A stretch of DNA of 64,000 nt from Dichetophora obliterata (taxonomy: Eukaryota > Arthropoda > Insecta > Diptera > Sciomyzidae). The first letter of the stretch is position 1, and each line of letters begins with the position of its first letter. Below are positions 34,523 to 45,700 of this stretch, piece after piece. Both the position numbers and the translations under genes were made by a program. The stretch is from the NCBI GenBank assembly GCA_963920525.1, contig OY986438.1:125370920-125434919 (forward strand). Reading direction: 5' to 3'. Below the pieces are notes generated by a model. The model searched no databases and had not been told where the DNA came from. It worked only from the letters and a program-made list of their open reading frames with translations.

Positions 34523-36023
34523 GGGGAAACGTTATAGTTATTGGCCCCTATACAGTTATTGGCCATTTCAACTTTGGCATCCAAAAACAAGAAAAGAACC
34601 TACAAAAGAAGTAGATTTAAAACTGCATTAATGGCAACACTTTCATCCTCTGTCAAATAGGTTCAATGAAATTCCGCTAGGTGAATTAGTTCTTTTTCGT
34701 TGTGTGATATTTTGCCGGGTGTACAAACGTAAGTGAATTTGTTAAAAAATTATTAATACTGCTATTTTTTTAATGCAATATTTTGTAAAGTATATTTACT
34801 AGTGCCGTTATTCAAATTGTATAAAACAACTTCTTTTTATGCGTTATATGCAGATTTAGGGTGTAATAGAACTTATTTTCTACATAACCTTGAAATTTTG
34901 CAGAGGCTAATAGCTGTCACAATTATTTGAATAATTTATTTTTATTGGCCTCTTATGCCAATAACTGTAACTTTAATAAAAATAATAAATAGCGTTGTTA
35001 ATAAATAAAAAGTCTTCTGTTATAATATTAAGCCTCCTATTCAATTTCTAGAATTTTTAAATCATTAAGAGCAGTAAATAGCCAAGGCCAATAACTATGT
35101 TATTCGCAAGGCTAACTTATAGAAAAAGAAGGCCAATTACTATAGTTTTTTTAATTTCTAATAAATTAGCTTACAACTATTTTCTTTTTTAAATCAAATT
35201 CGTAAGAAAAATTTAATGCCGAAGATACACAATACACAAAAAAGGCCCTTGACGAGGCTTTAGAAAAAATTAATACTAAAACAATGTCTTTGAGAGCAGT
35301 CGCAAAAAAACATAATATACCAAAAGGTACTTTGCAGTTGAAACTAAAAAATCCTACTTCAAAATCCCAATTTGGACATACACCTTATTTGACATATAAA
35401 GAAGAAAATACTATCGCAGAGTGGATGATTAAAATGGCTCGCAAAGGCTTTCCTAGGAAATCAGATGAAGTTCTCGACACAGTTCAAAAATTTTCAAAAA
35501 TTTTCAAAAATCCACGCGTTACTCCTTTTGTCAATAATAGGCCTGGTCAGGGATGGCTAAAAGCTTTTTAAAACGTCACCCTAGTTTAGTAGGGAAAAGA
35601 ACCAGCGAGGGAGTAACTAAAGCCAGTGCCTGCGTGTCTGAAGCTGATATAAAAAATGATTTCTTGAAATAAGGAACTACTTTTCAAGTAAAAACCTGAT
35701 TCTTTTGAGGATGAAGATCAAGAAGACATGTTTTAATTGGTTAAGAAATGATCAAATTTCAATTTAGATTTTGTTTTTCGATGTGGCCTGCAATGTTATG
35801 GCCAATTATGGTCAATTACTATAGTTATAAGTTTTAAGTTTTTTTATTAATTTTATTCCTAAAATGTCAAATAAATATGTATAAAAGATATCCTATCTAA
35901 TAAATGCAATAATACAAAACCATTTGTCATAATTTTTATTTATTTCTAACTGCGAAAATTATTATTAATTGGATTTTTAGATCCTGAGGTCGCTTAACTG
36001 GCCAAAAACTATACCGTTTCCCC
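34523..36023 (+). mobile_element. pogo-like element, internally deleted
   Basis: Terminal repeats GGGGAAACGTTATAGTTATT at the left and GGGGAAACGGTATAGTTTTT inward from the right, each flanked by TA (34521-34522, 36024-36025). The plus strand encodes only the DNA-binding part of a pogo transposase; no DDE core remains. At least six copies of a GGCCAATWACTAT-like motif occur in both orientations within it. Confidence 0.85.
35206..35668 (+). pseudogene. pogo transposase DNA-binding region
   Basis: The frame is open from about 35206 (NAEDTQYTKKALDEAL) through MSLRAVAKKHNIPKGTLQLK, a pipsqueak-type HTH, then EENTIAEWMIKMARKGFPRK and NNRPGQGWLKAF, the second (CENP-B-type) HTH. One T is missing at about 35566, so the ORF stops; the next frame continues LKRHPSLVGKRTSEGVTKA. 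The family normally continues into a DDD catalytic domain, which is deleted. Confidence 0.8.
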
Positions 36024-36902
36024 TATTAAGGATTTTTATTAAAATACTTCCACCGGGATAATTGATATACTTTCTTTTGAAGAGTTTAATGGTTTTTTGA
36101 GGGTTTTAATTGTATTACTTTAGAATGGTACATTACATTGGCGTCGGAAGTGGGGTGCCAAGGGGGCAGTTGCCCCCACTTTTTTAGCTAGATAAACAAT
36201 TTAAAAAGAAAACTTCATAAGTTATTCAAAATATCAGTTTTTTTACAACGATAATATTTTTGTATTATATATTTTCCTCTTATTTCTCTCTTCTTCATAA
36301 GCACGCTTGCGGATATCCAATTTCTTTCTCTGTGTTTGCAAAAAGATAGAACAAAATGTAGAGTTTCTACTGCAAGCCCACTACTTCAGTTTAAAAGCAC
36401 CCTTAAGTAGCTTAATGCTTGTTAATTTTGCAAATCAAAGTCAAAAAATTTGACATGTTCTTAAAGGCTTTCCATATTGGACGATAAGTTGTACGATAAG
36501 TAAGATGGAGAACTAATGGGACTATTTGATTGAGCGTTCGAACGATCCAACTTGTAAAGCAACATCATTAATTGCAAGCTCTCAAGCAGGACACATCCGG
36601 CTAATAGCTAAGCAATTTTTAGATGCCCTAACAATTGAGCAGTAATTTTACATAGTTGTACGATATTGTACAATCGGCAGAAAAAACCAAAAATTTCGAC
36701 TATCGTTTTAGCTTACGCATGGTACTACATGGTACACCTCGACGCTTTGAACAAACATCAAATCCGGTTCCTTCAGTACAGTTGCCATTATATGATCGGC
36801 TACGAAAAGATTATTTCGAAATTTTTTATCTTCTCTCAAATGAGATAACGGCTAGATTCGATCAAACAGGTTGATATTTGACTTATTTTTTTATTTTTGC
36901 AT

Positions 36903-36980
36903 GTTTACACCAGCTTCACTTAACCGACTCACTTTGATTTAACATTCGGTGAGTCGGTTGCTAGTGAAGCTAGTGTAAAC
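36903..36980. repeat. 78-bp hairpin inside hAT copy 2
   Basis: GTTTACACCAGCTTCACTTA... pairs with ...TAGTGAAGCTAGTGTAAAC; arms about 30 nt with a 17-nt loop. It may be a tiny nested MITE; copy 1 lacks this region because of its deletion. Confidence 0.7.
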
Positions 36981-37035
36981 TGGCACTTTGTAAATCATCA
37001 TGTATATTTAAACAGATCTTGACACTCTGGAATCG

Positions 37036-37420
37036 TTGGAAAATATTGTAATCGAAGCCTTCAACGGAAAAGTGCATTCTGAACAAAATCTAAAAACAAA
37101 ACTAGATCTTTATGCAGATGACTTTGATGAGAGCGACCTCTACGCGCAACTTAAATTGCTGAAGCAATTGCCTGGCCAAACGCCTTCAAATAGTAGTGGC
37201 ATTGTATCCCAATTTGCAAAAAATTCGGATACTGTAAAAAATCTATTAAATGAAGTTGAAAAACTTATTGCTGTGCTTTTGACTGTGCCTGCAGCAGCTT
37301 CATCTGAGCGTTCTTTTAGTGCACGACTTAAAACGACGACTTAAAACGTATCTTCAAGCAACTATGACACAGAAACGACTCACTCATGCGGCACTTATTC
37401 ACATTCACAAAGATTAAACT
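37036..37420 (+). pseudogene. hAT transposase C-terminal (dimerisation) region
   Basis: ORF 37036-37344 reads FAKNSDTVKNLLNEVEKLIA then VPAAASSERSFSA, the hallmark of the hAT dimerisation domain, and after a one-base shift LKTYLQATMTQKRLTHAALI and HIHKD-stop. This is the usual end of ZMYM1-like hAT transposases. The RNase H-like catalytic part is missing apart from fragments upstream. Confidence 0.8.
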
Positions 37421-37851
37421 GAAGAATTTAATTCGATGGAGGTGGTGAAAGTGTTTGTTTCTCGCAAGGACAGAAAGAAGCATTTTGGAATAATTTAAAT
37501 TGATATAACGTTTTGTACCTTATTGCATTTAAAACATGTAAAGATATACCTAGTCTTGCTTTATAAAAGCAACCATTATTTCTTATATTTTCATATTACC
37601 ATATGAAAGATCCTTTAAAGAATGATCTCTAATATTAAAATTGGAAGAACTTTTAAAAATAATGAAATTTTAATATTTTTTATATATTTTTATATTTTTT
37701 TTTATTTTAAACTAAAATAAAAAAGTAATTTATTCACATTCATGTTTCTTTAAAGAAATTTTGGTGAACTTTTTTGCACCACCATTTGTACTGCCCCCCA
37801 TTTATACTGCTCCCCCAGATGAAATTCGCTTCCGACGTGCTTGGTACATTA

Positions 37852-38189
37852 GGATGATAGATTCGGATAAGAACGCATTCGGTGCATATTTTACAAAAAT
37901 AATACAATATGACAAAAAATAAAAAAATTTACCCTACGTTTTGCAAAAAAAAGAAAAAAAATTTTTAAATATTTCTAGTGGACATATCGAAAACTTACCT
38001 TAGTAAAAGTTTAATGATTTTTTACAGTCCTTCCATTTCAGAAATCAAAGTAACATGGTATTAACTGAGGTCCGGTGGGTCAGTACTATAAGGGGTCAAA
38101 TGAGGTCAATAAGTCCTAGAAACAAAAAATAGGTTTTTCTAAAAAAGAAACATAAGCATATCATTTTTCAAGATCGGACGGTAACTACC
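37852..38189. other. Spacer, nothing recognised
   Basis: AT-rich, no supported features. Confidence 0.35.
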
Positions 38190-38580
38190 GAAGTTATGAA
38201 GAAATATGTCAAAGCGCGATCCCTACGTTCGGCCAAAAAAAAAGTTTTTCGTAGCTTTCTTTCAATAATGCTTCAGATTAGCTGGTGTACGGCAACATTT
38301 TTTTGCCTATATGGCGGGACGGTCTACTGCACAGCCTGGATCATACATAATATTTCGACCAATTTTTTGTGTTTATTTTTGTGTAATTGGATCAAGACTC
38401 CAATGTGTGCCATATTTTGAAAGAAGAAACGTTGTTAACATTACTGTCACACTATCATCTGAATCATATGGATTCTCTTCTATATCGATTACACCATCTT
38501 GTTCAATATCCCATGCTTCAAAAGTAGTCTGGTCAACTAGCGGAGCATAATCTTCTTCAGAAACCGCAAATCCTTTTTCG
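38190..38580 (-). pseudogene. Possible piggyBac-like N-terminal remnant
   Basis: On the minus strand an acidic segment (SEEDYAPLVDQTTFEAWDIE, then ENPYDSDDSV) runs into FLLSKYGTHWSLDPI and KIGRNIM, resembling the acidic N-terminus and K-G-xxW-xxxP-xxxx-R-NI pattern of some piggyBac-like transposases. Stops follow. The match is short and from memory, so the identity is weak. Confidence 0.25.
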
Positions 38581-38599
38581 ACACTTGAATGTTAATTGA

Positions 38600-39475
38600 A
38601 AATTGTATGTTGTAGGCTTTGGCCAAACAATGACTTCGATGTCGACAGTTTGAGAAATCGGCTATCCCAAAAATAGTCAATCCAAAGTGTAAGCAAAAGG
38701 TGGAAAACTGACCTACAAGTAATTGAAAGATTAAAGGAGAATCAGAGTGATATAACTGGTGTGATTGGCCATATTTCTGTTATTCCTCCGGCTTAAGCCA
38801 AAACACTTGAGATTAACGAAGACGATTGGAAGGGATTTGAGAACGTTATCCCTTTATCCTTAACCCTGCTTTGATAACCTACGTCTGCGAGACGTATGCT
38901 TTCTAAAATTCTTGCCCTCTCTCTCTCGTAAAATGCTTTTATTGTAAGTTTTTATTCTAATCTTTAAATAAAAAAATATACAATAAAATGTGTTTAAATA
39001 ACAAGCGAATATGTAATGAAGCCATGTATTGTTTAATTGTTATAAACATAACATTAAAACACGAAAACAATAACTTCTAAGCGACTTCTAATAAGGTTAT
39101 CAAAGCAGGGTTTAACCTCTCGAAGTGGCGTCGACTGTGCTATCTGGCGAATCGCTCTCTAAAATTCGGCCAATTATTAGAGCGATAGTTGATAATCACT
39201 GGATCAGCAACTCCGACTTCCCAACAGTTCCCATATTACCTGGAAGAACCACAAAATATTGTCAAAATGCTCTGACCCTTAAATAGTGAAAGTCCAAAAA
39301 CAAAAAATTTCCACAATTAGCTAGATTAGCAAACAAATATTTGTGCGTCCCAGCAACTTCCATGGCTTCTGAGCGCGTATTTTTAAGTGCTGGAAATATC
39401 GTTTTGCCGCAACGCAATTGTCTCGCCACTGAAAATGTGGCAACGAACGTGCTCATTTTTTTAAATAAATAATTA
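38600..39475 (+). pseudogene. BED-type hAT transposase remnant
   Basis: The clearest part is 39325-39470: YLCVPATSMASERVFLSAGN, then IVLPQRNCLATENVATNVLI and a stop, which matches the C-terminal dimerisation domain of BED-finger hAT transposases (ylcvPATSvpSERlFSaaGni...R-rL-pe-ve). Upstream 38600-38862 is degenerate. A 249-bp element interrupts it at 38863-39111. Confidence 0.6.
38863..39111. mobile_element. MITE with ACCCTGCTTTGATAACCT ends
   Basis: Terminal repeats ACCCTGCTTTGATAACCT are perfect over 18 bp. The flanks are TTA (38860-38862) and TTA (39112-39114); counted differently, TTAA plus one base. So it is either Harbinger-like (TTA) or piggyBac-like (TTAA). No ORF. Confidence 0.7.
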
Positions 39476-39685
39476 CTCAATTAACTCTGCAAGTTCTTCA
39501 TAACTTATTTAGTGTTTTTTAACTGCTAAATATATCCGAATTAACCGATTTTAATATAAACTAATACAAAAATTTCGCACTGAAAACTGAGTGAAACAAG
39601 TAGCAGCATTTTTCTGCATCTATAAATTACCCATCTTCAAAAAGTTATCAAAAATTTTATGTCAAATTTAATAAAAAAAAACCTC

Positions 39686-41877
39686 ATGGCTAGAAATCTT
39701 GTACTAAAATTGAAAATGTCTGTACTACTTACAAGTCCACACCAGAGAAATGCACAAGCCTACTTGAAGTCTATTTCAAGTACTTGCTTGAAATACAAGT
39801 TCAAGCTAGCTTGAACTTGATATTTTTGAATCAAGTATAACTAGTAATTGAATATCAATAAGCCCACTACAGCTTGCGACTTGCAAGTATGCTAGCTTAC
39901 AAGCGAACGGCACGAAGTTTCAAGTAAAGGAAAGCTTGATGCCTTCGGCAAAAAGCTTGAAAAGCTTGAAATTGAAAGCAAGTATCCAATTAAAGCAAGT
40001 ATCCAAAAAATTCAATGAGCTTGTGTAGGAAAAGCTTAAGCGTATTATGACTTATAAGGGTTCGGAGCATTAGGTTAAAGGGTTAAGGTATTAGGTGGCA
40101 ATACTGTGGTAAAAATTTAGGTGGCAACCCTAACTTATATCTTAAATTTTAAAACTATGGCATTATATTCGAAATCAAATCCGTTGTCAGAATTTCAAAG
40201 TTACAAGAATTCGCGAAAATACAAACAAAAAATCTAGGTGGCAACTCTATCCGCCATTTTAAATTTTAAATTTTGACATCAGATTCGAAATTAAAACATT
40301 AATAAGAGATTTATTAGATTCATTACTTTTTAGAGTAATAATCAACAATCAATCAATCAAATGTATTCACATGTTTATTTCTGAAATCCTACTTTTATTT
40401 TTTTTAATGAAATAAAACAATTATTTATTTGGAAGATTTTTTTATTTTATATAAACACTAAAAATACATTTTGTAAATTATAGGGAAAGTCTTTTGTCCC
40501 AAAAATTTTTCTATTTCAAGCATCTTTTACATTTATTTATAACATAACTATTTCCATTGCATTTTTTTACCATATACGTTATACCATGGATTACCTTTTT
40601 GTTTCAATATTAAAACACAGTTTTATTTTGTTGTTTTTTTTTTTTTGTTTTCTTTGTTTGCAAAAATTATTTTATTTTTTGAAACTTTACTTCACTGATA
40701 ACTGTGCTTTACTTGACGAACTCGACGTGAAAATAAAATTAAAGCAAGCTGAACGCTTAAGAACAGGGTAGCCATTGCAGGTTGCAGCAGCTGTCATTTA
40801 AAAGTACTGTGTGGCTCAAGCAAAACTAAGAGGAAATAATGTACTTTTCACTGTGCACACAACAAGTTTTTAAGTTCTCGTATTTGCTTTCACATTTTGA
40901 TAAGTGGTGCATACGGAATATTTCACTATTTTTCACCGCAAAATAAAATACTTACAACGTTATTTTGCGGTGTGAAAATGACTAAAGTACTGTGTTCATG
41001 TTTAGTTTTTCTTGTAAATAAAGTAATATGTACGGACCATTTTTTTCCGTGTACACAAGCTCATAACATTTTTTGGATACTTGCTTTAAATTCAATAATT
41101 TGGATACTTGCGAGCTTACAAGCTTTTGCCGATCGTTTCAAGCTTTTTAACTTTCCCGACAAAGTAAGTCTAAACAAGCCAAGCCAACGAGCAATCATGA
41201 ATATGACTTGTATCTGTTTGGTATTTTTGCAAGCTAGCTAAACTTGCTTTTTCAAGTTTGGATACATACTTGAATGGGCTTGAACTTCAAGTAGGCTTGT
41301 GCAGCTCTCTGGTCCACACCAGCTGTGGCTTCAAATATAGTACTTGCAAAATCTTTAAATTTTATTTTAATTAAGCCTTGGTTTTAAATTTAGTACAGGC
41401 TTGGATTAAAATATTAAAAAAATAATAATAACAAACATCGAGAGACTCGATCTATACTCACCACTATAACAACACAAAAGCCGAAACAAAAGCGATAAGC
41501 AAACATATGAGCATAATCGCCTAATATTGAGTCTTAGCATTGCCAGGTAAACTTTCTACGGGTCTTAATCTAAATTTAGTATGTAAATGTACTATAATTT
41601 AGTCTTAATTGTATTAAAAACTAAAAACAATACAGAGTTGTACTTAAATTTAAACCAAAAAGCTTAAAAGAAAACTGTAATATTTATTTTGTACTTTAAT
41701 TTAAACCAAAAAGCTAAAAAGGAAGCTGTTATATTTCTTTTGATTTCAATTTTAATACAGTAGAATTTTAAATATGGGCTAGTATTTTCAAAGTATTCAT
41801 TTTTAACTGCAAGGTTTAAAAAATGCATCAATACTTTAGTTGAACTAAAATTTAGTCAAAGATTTTTAGTCGTGCAG
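39686..41877. mobile_element. MITE split by a hAT
   Basis: Outer ends GGCTAGAAATCTTGTACTAA (39687) and, inward from about 41873, CGACTAAAAATCTTTGACTA belong to the same family as 7535-8034. The hAT at 39743-41311 is inserted in it; removing that and one target duplication rejoins the MITE. Confidence 0.6.
39743..41311. mobile_element. hobo-like non-autonomous hAT, copy 1
   Basis: Ends CAGAGAAATGCACAAGCCTA and, inward from the right, CAGAGAGCTGCACAAGCCTA, with perfect duplication GTCCACAC at 39735-39742 and 41312-41319. The ends resemble those of hobo/Hermes hATs. Subterminal CAAGCTTGAA-type words are repeated many times on both sides. Inside, AGGTGGCAAC words recur (40094, 40121, 40232). No transposase ORF; the 40586-41241 ORFs are low-complexity. 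Confidence 0.9.
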
Positions 41878-42637
41878 GTACTTGTACTTGTTTTTAAAGG
41901 TTTGCAAAAATATTAAGTCTCCTTTTGGGCATCTGCTATTGAATGTTTAAAAAAAAATTATTCAATCAAAAATTCAGAATATTCGTCGACATGAGGTACA
42001 TGCAGCAAATTTTCGATGTAATCAAAACTTTTTTACCGATTTCAAAAGCAATGGCTCATTGTTGAATAACGATATTTCCCTGCCACAAAGGTGCCAATCT
42101 AGACTTTTTTTATGAAATTGTTTATAAAATTTATTTAAAAAAATTCAAACTAAAAGCCGGTGAAAAAATATACTTTTTTGTTTTCCATTAAAGTTTGCTC
42201 CGAAACAACAACAAATTGTAAAAACTGAGTTAAAAATTATTTATTAGTTGCTAAGTTTAAATTGTTTGCTATATTTGATAACCTAATTGGGCATTCGTTA
42301 TTGAGTTGTGATTAAAAATAAATGATCACCTTTTAGAAAATCGGCCTTTAAAAATAAATAAAAAAGAAAACTAATCTATTGAATTTACAATTTTTTTACT
42401 TTTGTAATACATCAAAAATTTATAGTGTATACTGAAGCATATTTGAGTTATCACCTTAAGCAATTTAATGTTTTTATATTTTATAATACCACTGTATTAA
42501 ATTTATTGTTCTTAAATCTCAATTATTTAGGCTTACACAAAGGTTGTATAAATAATTTAAAATTTTTCGTCAGTGCTGTTAAAGTCATACAAGTGAAAAA
42601 AATCGTTTTTTATCTTGTTTTCGCAAAAAGAAAATTA
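41878..42637. other. Downstream of the dynein gene, no feature
   Basis: AT-rich DNA; the 42425-42751 plus ORF overlaps the dynein last exon and is not supported. Confidence 0.4.
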
Positions 42638-42643
42638 TTTATT
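42638..42643 (-). promoter_or_regulatory. Poly(A) signal of the dynein gene
   Basis: AATAAA on the minus strand, 60 nt past the TGA at 42703-42705. Confidence 0.6.
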
Positions 42644-42702
42644 AAAATAAAAATGCATATGAAAAATAAAGGAATAATGCGTACAATTGTTGCTGGATGC
42701 AT

Positions 42703-45700
42703 TCAATCGTCCAGTTGGCAGATGCAAGCAGTACCACGATTAATCCAGTGAGTCGGAGTGCGACTGCAGTTCAATTGCATGTACATAACAAAATTTGTCG
42801 AATGACCTGTAGTCGAGAGAATACCACGACGTTCGGTAGTCTTGTATACAGGACAATCATAAATATAGCTGCCGTCAGGATTTGCAACTGCCTCAGTCTG
42901 GATGGGGCCACCAACAGTCTTTAAAGTTGGACGGAACAGAACAACAGGAAATGCATCAAAAAGAATTTTCGAATAAGATTCATCGAGACGTTGATTTTCA
43001 CGATTCCAGCGTGCACCCTCGACAAAAAGACCCTGGCAAAGAAATACGAATTGAAAAAATGCTGCAGACAAATTGTTAAGTTGAATAAAGAAGATGATGT
43101 AATCAAGAACAAGTGTATGGCATGATTTTTCGTAAGACGATTTAACACAAAAAAAAATGTCTACTACTTTGGGTGTAGTTTTAAGTATAGTATATGAAAG
43201 TATCATCTGTTAACCTAGATCTTACTTCAAATAGTTTTGTGTCCTCGTGTAAAGCGATTTGTTCCTATTTTTTTTTTGTGTCAGCATGTTTTTTTAAAAA
43301 AAATAAAAGTTTTTTATGTACATATAATGTTTTCATTCTTCTATTTTGTTCAAATGTATCATAAATGCTTACTCTGATATAGGCACCAAGTTCTGGTTTC
43401 TTATCAGCCTCGACTTCGAATTTAGTTACAATGAATTTCACTTCTACCAAATCAATTTGAAATTGATTTTTCCGTGAATAGTTTTGTAGCACACCCGTTA
43501 TAAAGGATTGCGTAAAATAGAAGCCAGACAGCCAGTAGACAATCGGTTCACCTTTGTTGATCCATTCTTGAAAGAATTCCAATCTTAAAGAAAAAAATAT
43601 AAATAAAATGGAAGAAAATGTTTTAAACTGAATTGCTCAAGTGTATAAATTGAAGCGTAAATATCAGATTTCCTTCAAAACATATTATAGCCAGAGTTAA
43701 AAAGAAAAAAATTCAATTTGCTTTAAAAGGAAATCCATTAAAAATCCATGCAACATCAACAACTTTCAAAGAACCATTCAAAAGCAAACAAACACACATG
43801 CACACAAAACCCTTATGATTTTTTTTCAATTATATACTTGATAGAGTATCAAAGTACTTAAAGGATGGAAAATAGTCAAAAGGAAAGAGAGCGAGAGAGA
43901 GAGAGAAAGAGGGAGAGAGAGGGTTATGAGCCACTTGGATGCACTCAGTACCAATTCCTGCCGCTATTGCACTTTATTGAATTATTTTGAAGCGCCAGCA
44001 AATGGCAGGCAGACTGCTTTGTGTAGCAACAAGTTTTCATTAATTTCTTGAATTATTGCAAGGATTAAGCTAAGAAACGCAACAACAGCGGCTACAAGTT
44101 TTGCAGTCACTACTTCCACAACAGCAACCAGCGTCGCTGGCAGCTAATTTCCTAACGGGAGCTAAACTGATTTATAGCCAAATTACTGGGCAATCAAGCG
44201 AAAATGTTGCTTCATAATCAGCAACCGAAGCTTCGGTTAAGTGGTGCTTCATCAAAATTGACAAGAGTGAATAATTCTAAAAATAACAAAAACGTAGATA
44301 TGCTCGTATTTTAAAAGCACAATTTGCAAGTTTTCGATAGATACTTATTTGCAATAACCAGTTAAGGTTGTTCAGATTTTTAATGAATTCACTTAACATT
44401 TTGCTGCTGATTTCCGTGTGGGTGAAATCAATTTGTTTTAACCAACAATTAATGAATCGCGTTAAATTATTGTAATTTTAATGCGCAAAAGTGAACAGAA
44501 GCAACTTTGTTATTGTCGACGAGTACCTATCATCAGTCTTCATAAAATATTTCCGGCATAAAACCGCTGTGAATTTTTTTTTTTTTGCAATTTTAAGCCT
44601 TGGATAATATTGGAGATTTCGGATACAAATCTTACAGATTCAAGTTGAAGTGCTTACTGTAGTAACATGATAAGCCACATGATCAAAAAAATCAATTTTT
44701 AAGCCTTAATGAATTTCCAACATCTTTGAAAGAGACTTCAGTTATTCCCTATTCAATTTCGGACCTTTTCTTAATTTTTCCTTGTTCAATTCCATTTTTC
44801 CTAATAAGAATTCATTTTTTAGAAACTCTGAATGTTTGATAGTTAAAATCATACTTGATTTTAAATACAAATTCTAGTTGTTTGATAGTTAAAAATCGTT
44901 TATTGAGCTTTAGGTCAAAGTTAGAACAATTAATTGTTTTTCTTTGTTATCTTTCAAAAGAAACAACAACAACAAATATTTTCAATATGAATAAAGGCTT
45001 CATCAGAAATCTTTGTGATACACGTGCAAGCGCGCACTAGCGCACTGCACCACAGAGGCGATGAGATTTGAAGTTTTGTTGTTGTATTTTTGCTTTACTT
45101 TAGTCTTTATGCTTATGTTATTATTATGGAGTCCAACAGTTTGCTGTAAGTCTTCCACTAACAAAGCATGGTTTTAAACTATCAAACATTTAGAATTTGT
45201 ATTTAAATCATATAAAATCAACATAATAAATAACAAGGACATTTAGAAAAAAACTTAAATTTTTTAAAAACTTTAAAACCGATTGATTATTTCAAAATAA
45301 TTTTCTATAGCATACAATTTTCTTCCAATAAGCCCTTCAATTCAGATTTGGTCATATACTCTAAAAATTAAATGTTTATCTACTATAATTATAATTACTA
45401 GAAATTTTTTAAATTTGAACTTATGTGTAATTTTCAGAGACCGTAACGGTTATGAATTTTTCAACAAAATCAACAAATTATCGTTATATTTTGACTGATT
45501 TCATTTCAATCAAAAATAAAAGTTAAAATTTGACTTTTAGTTTTTCGATCTAACATATAAGATACAATTTGACTTTTATTTTTTATCAAGGTTAAAATAT
45601 GACTTTTATTTGTTCGATCAAAAATATAAGTTAAAATTTGATTTTAATTTTTTTGATCGAAAATAAAAGTTTAAATTTTACTTTTTATTTTGATCAAAAA

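Larger units (their letters stand above)
36136..37843 (+). mobile_element. hAT derivative, copy 2
   Basis: Ends CATTGGCGTCGGAAGTG at 36136 and, inward from 37843, CAAGCACGTCGGAAGCG; perfect 8-bp target duplication GTACATTA at 36128-36135 and 37844-37851. Same family as 12503-13587 but opposite orientation. The plus strand keeps transposase pieces: 36656-36874 (residues RRFEQTSNPVPSVQLPLYDR) and 37036-37344. A 78-bp hairpin lies at 36903-36980. Confidence 0.9.
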
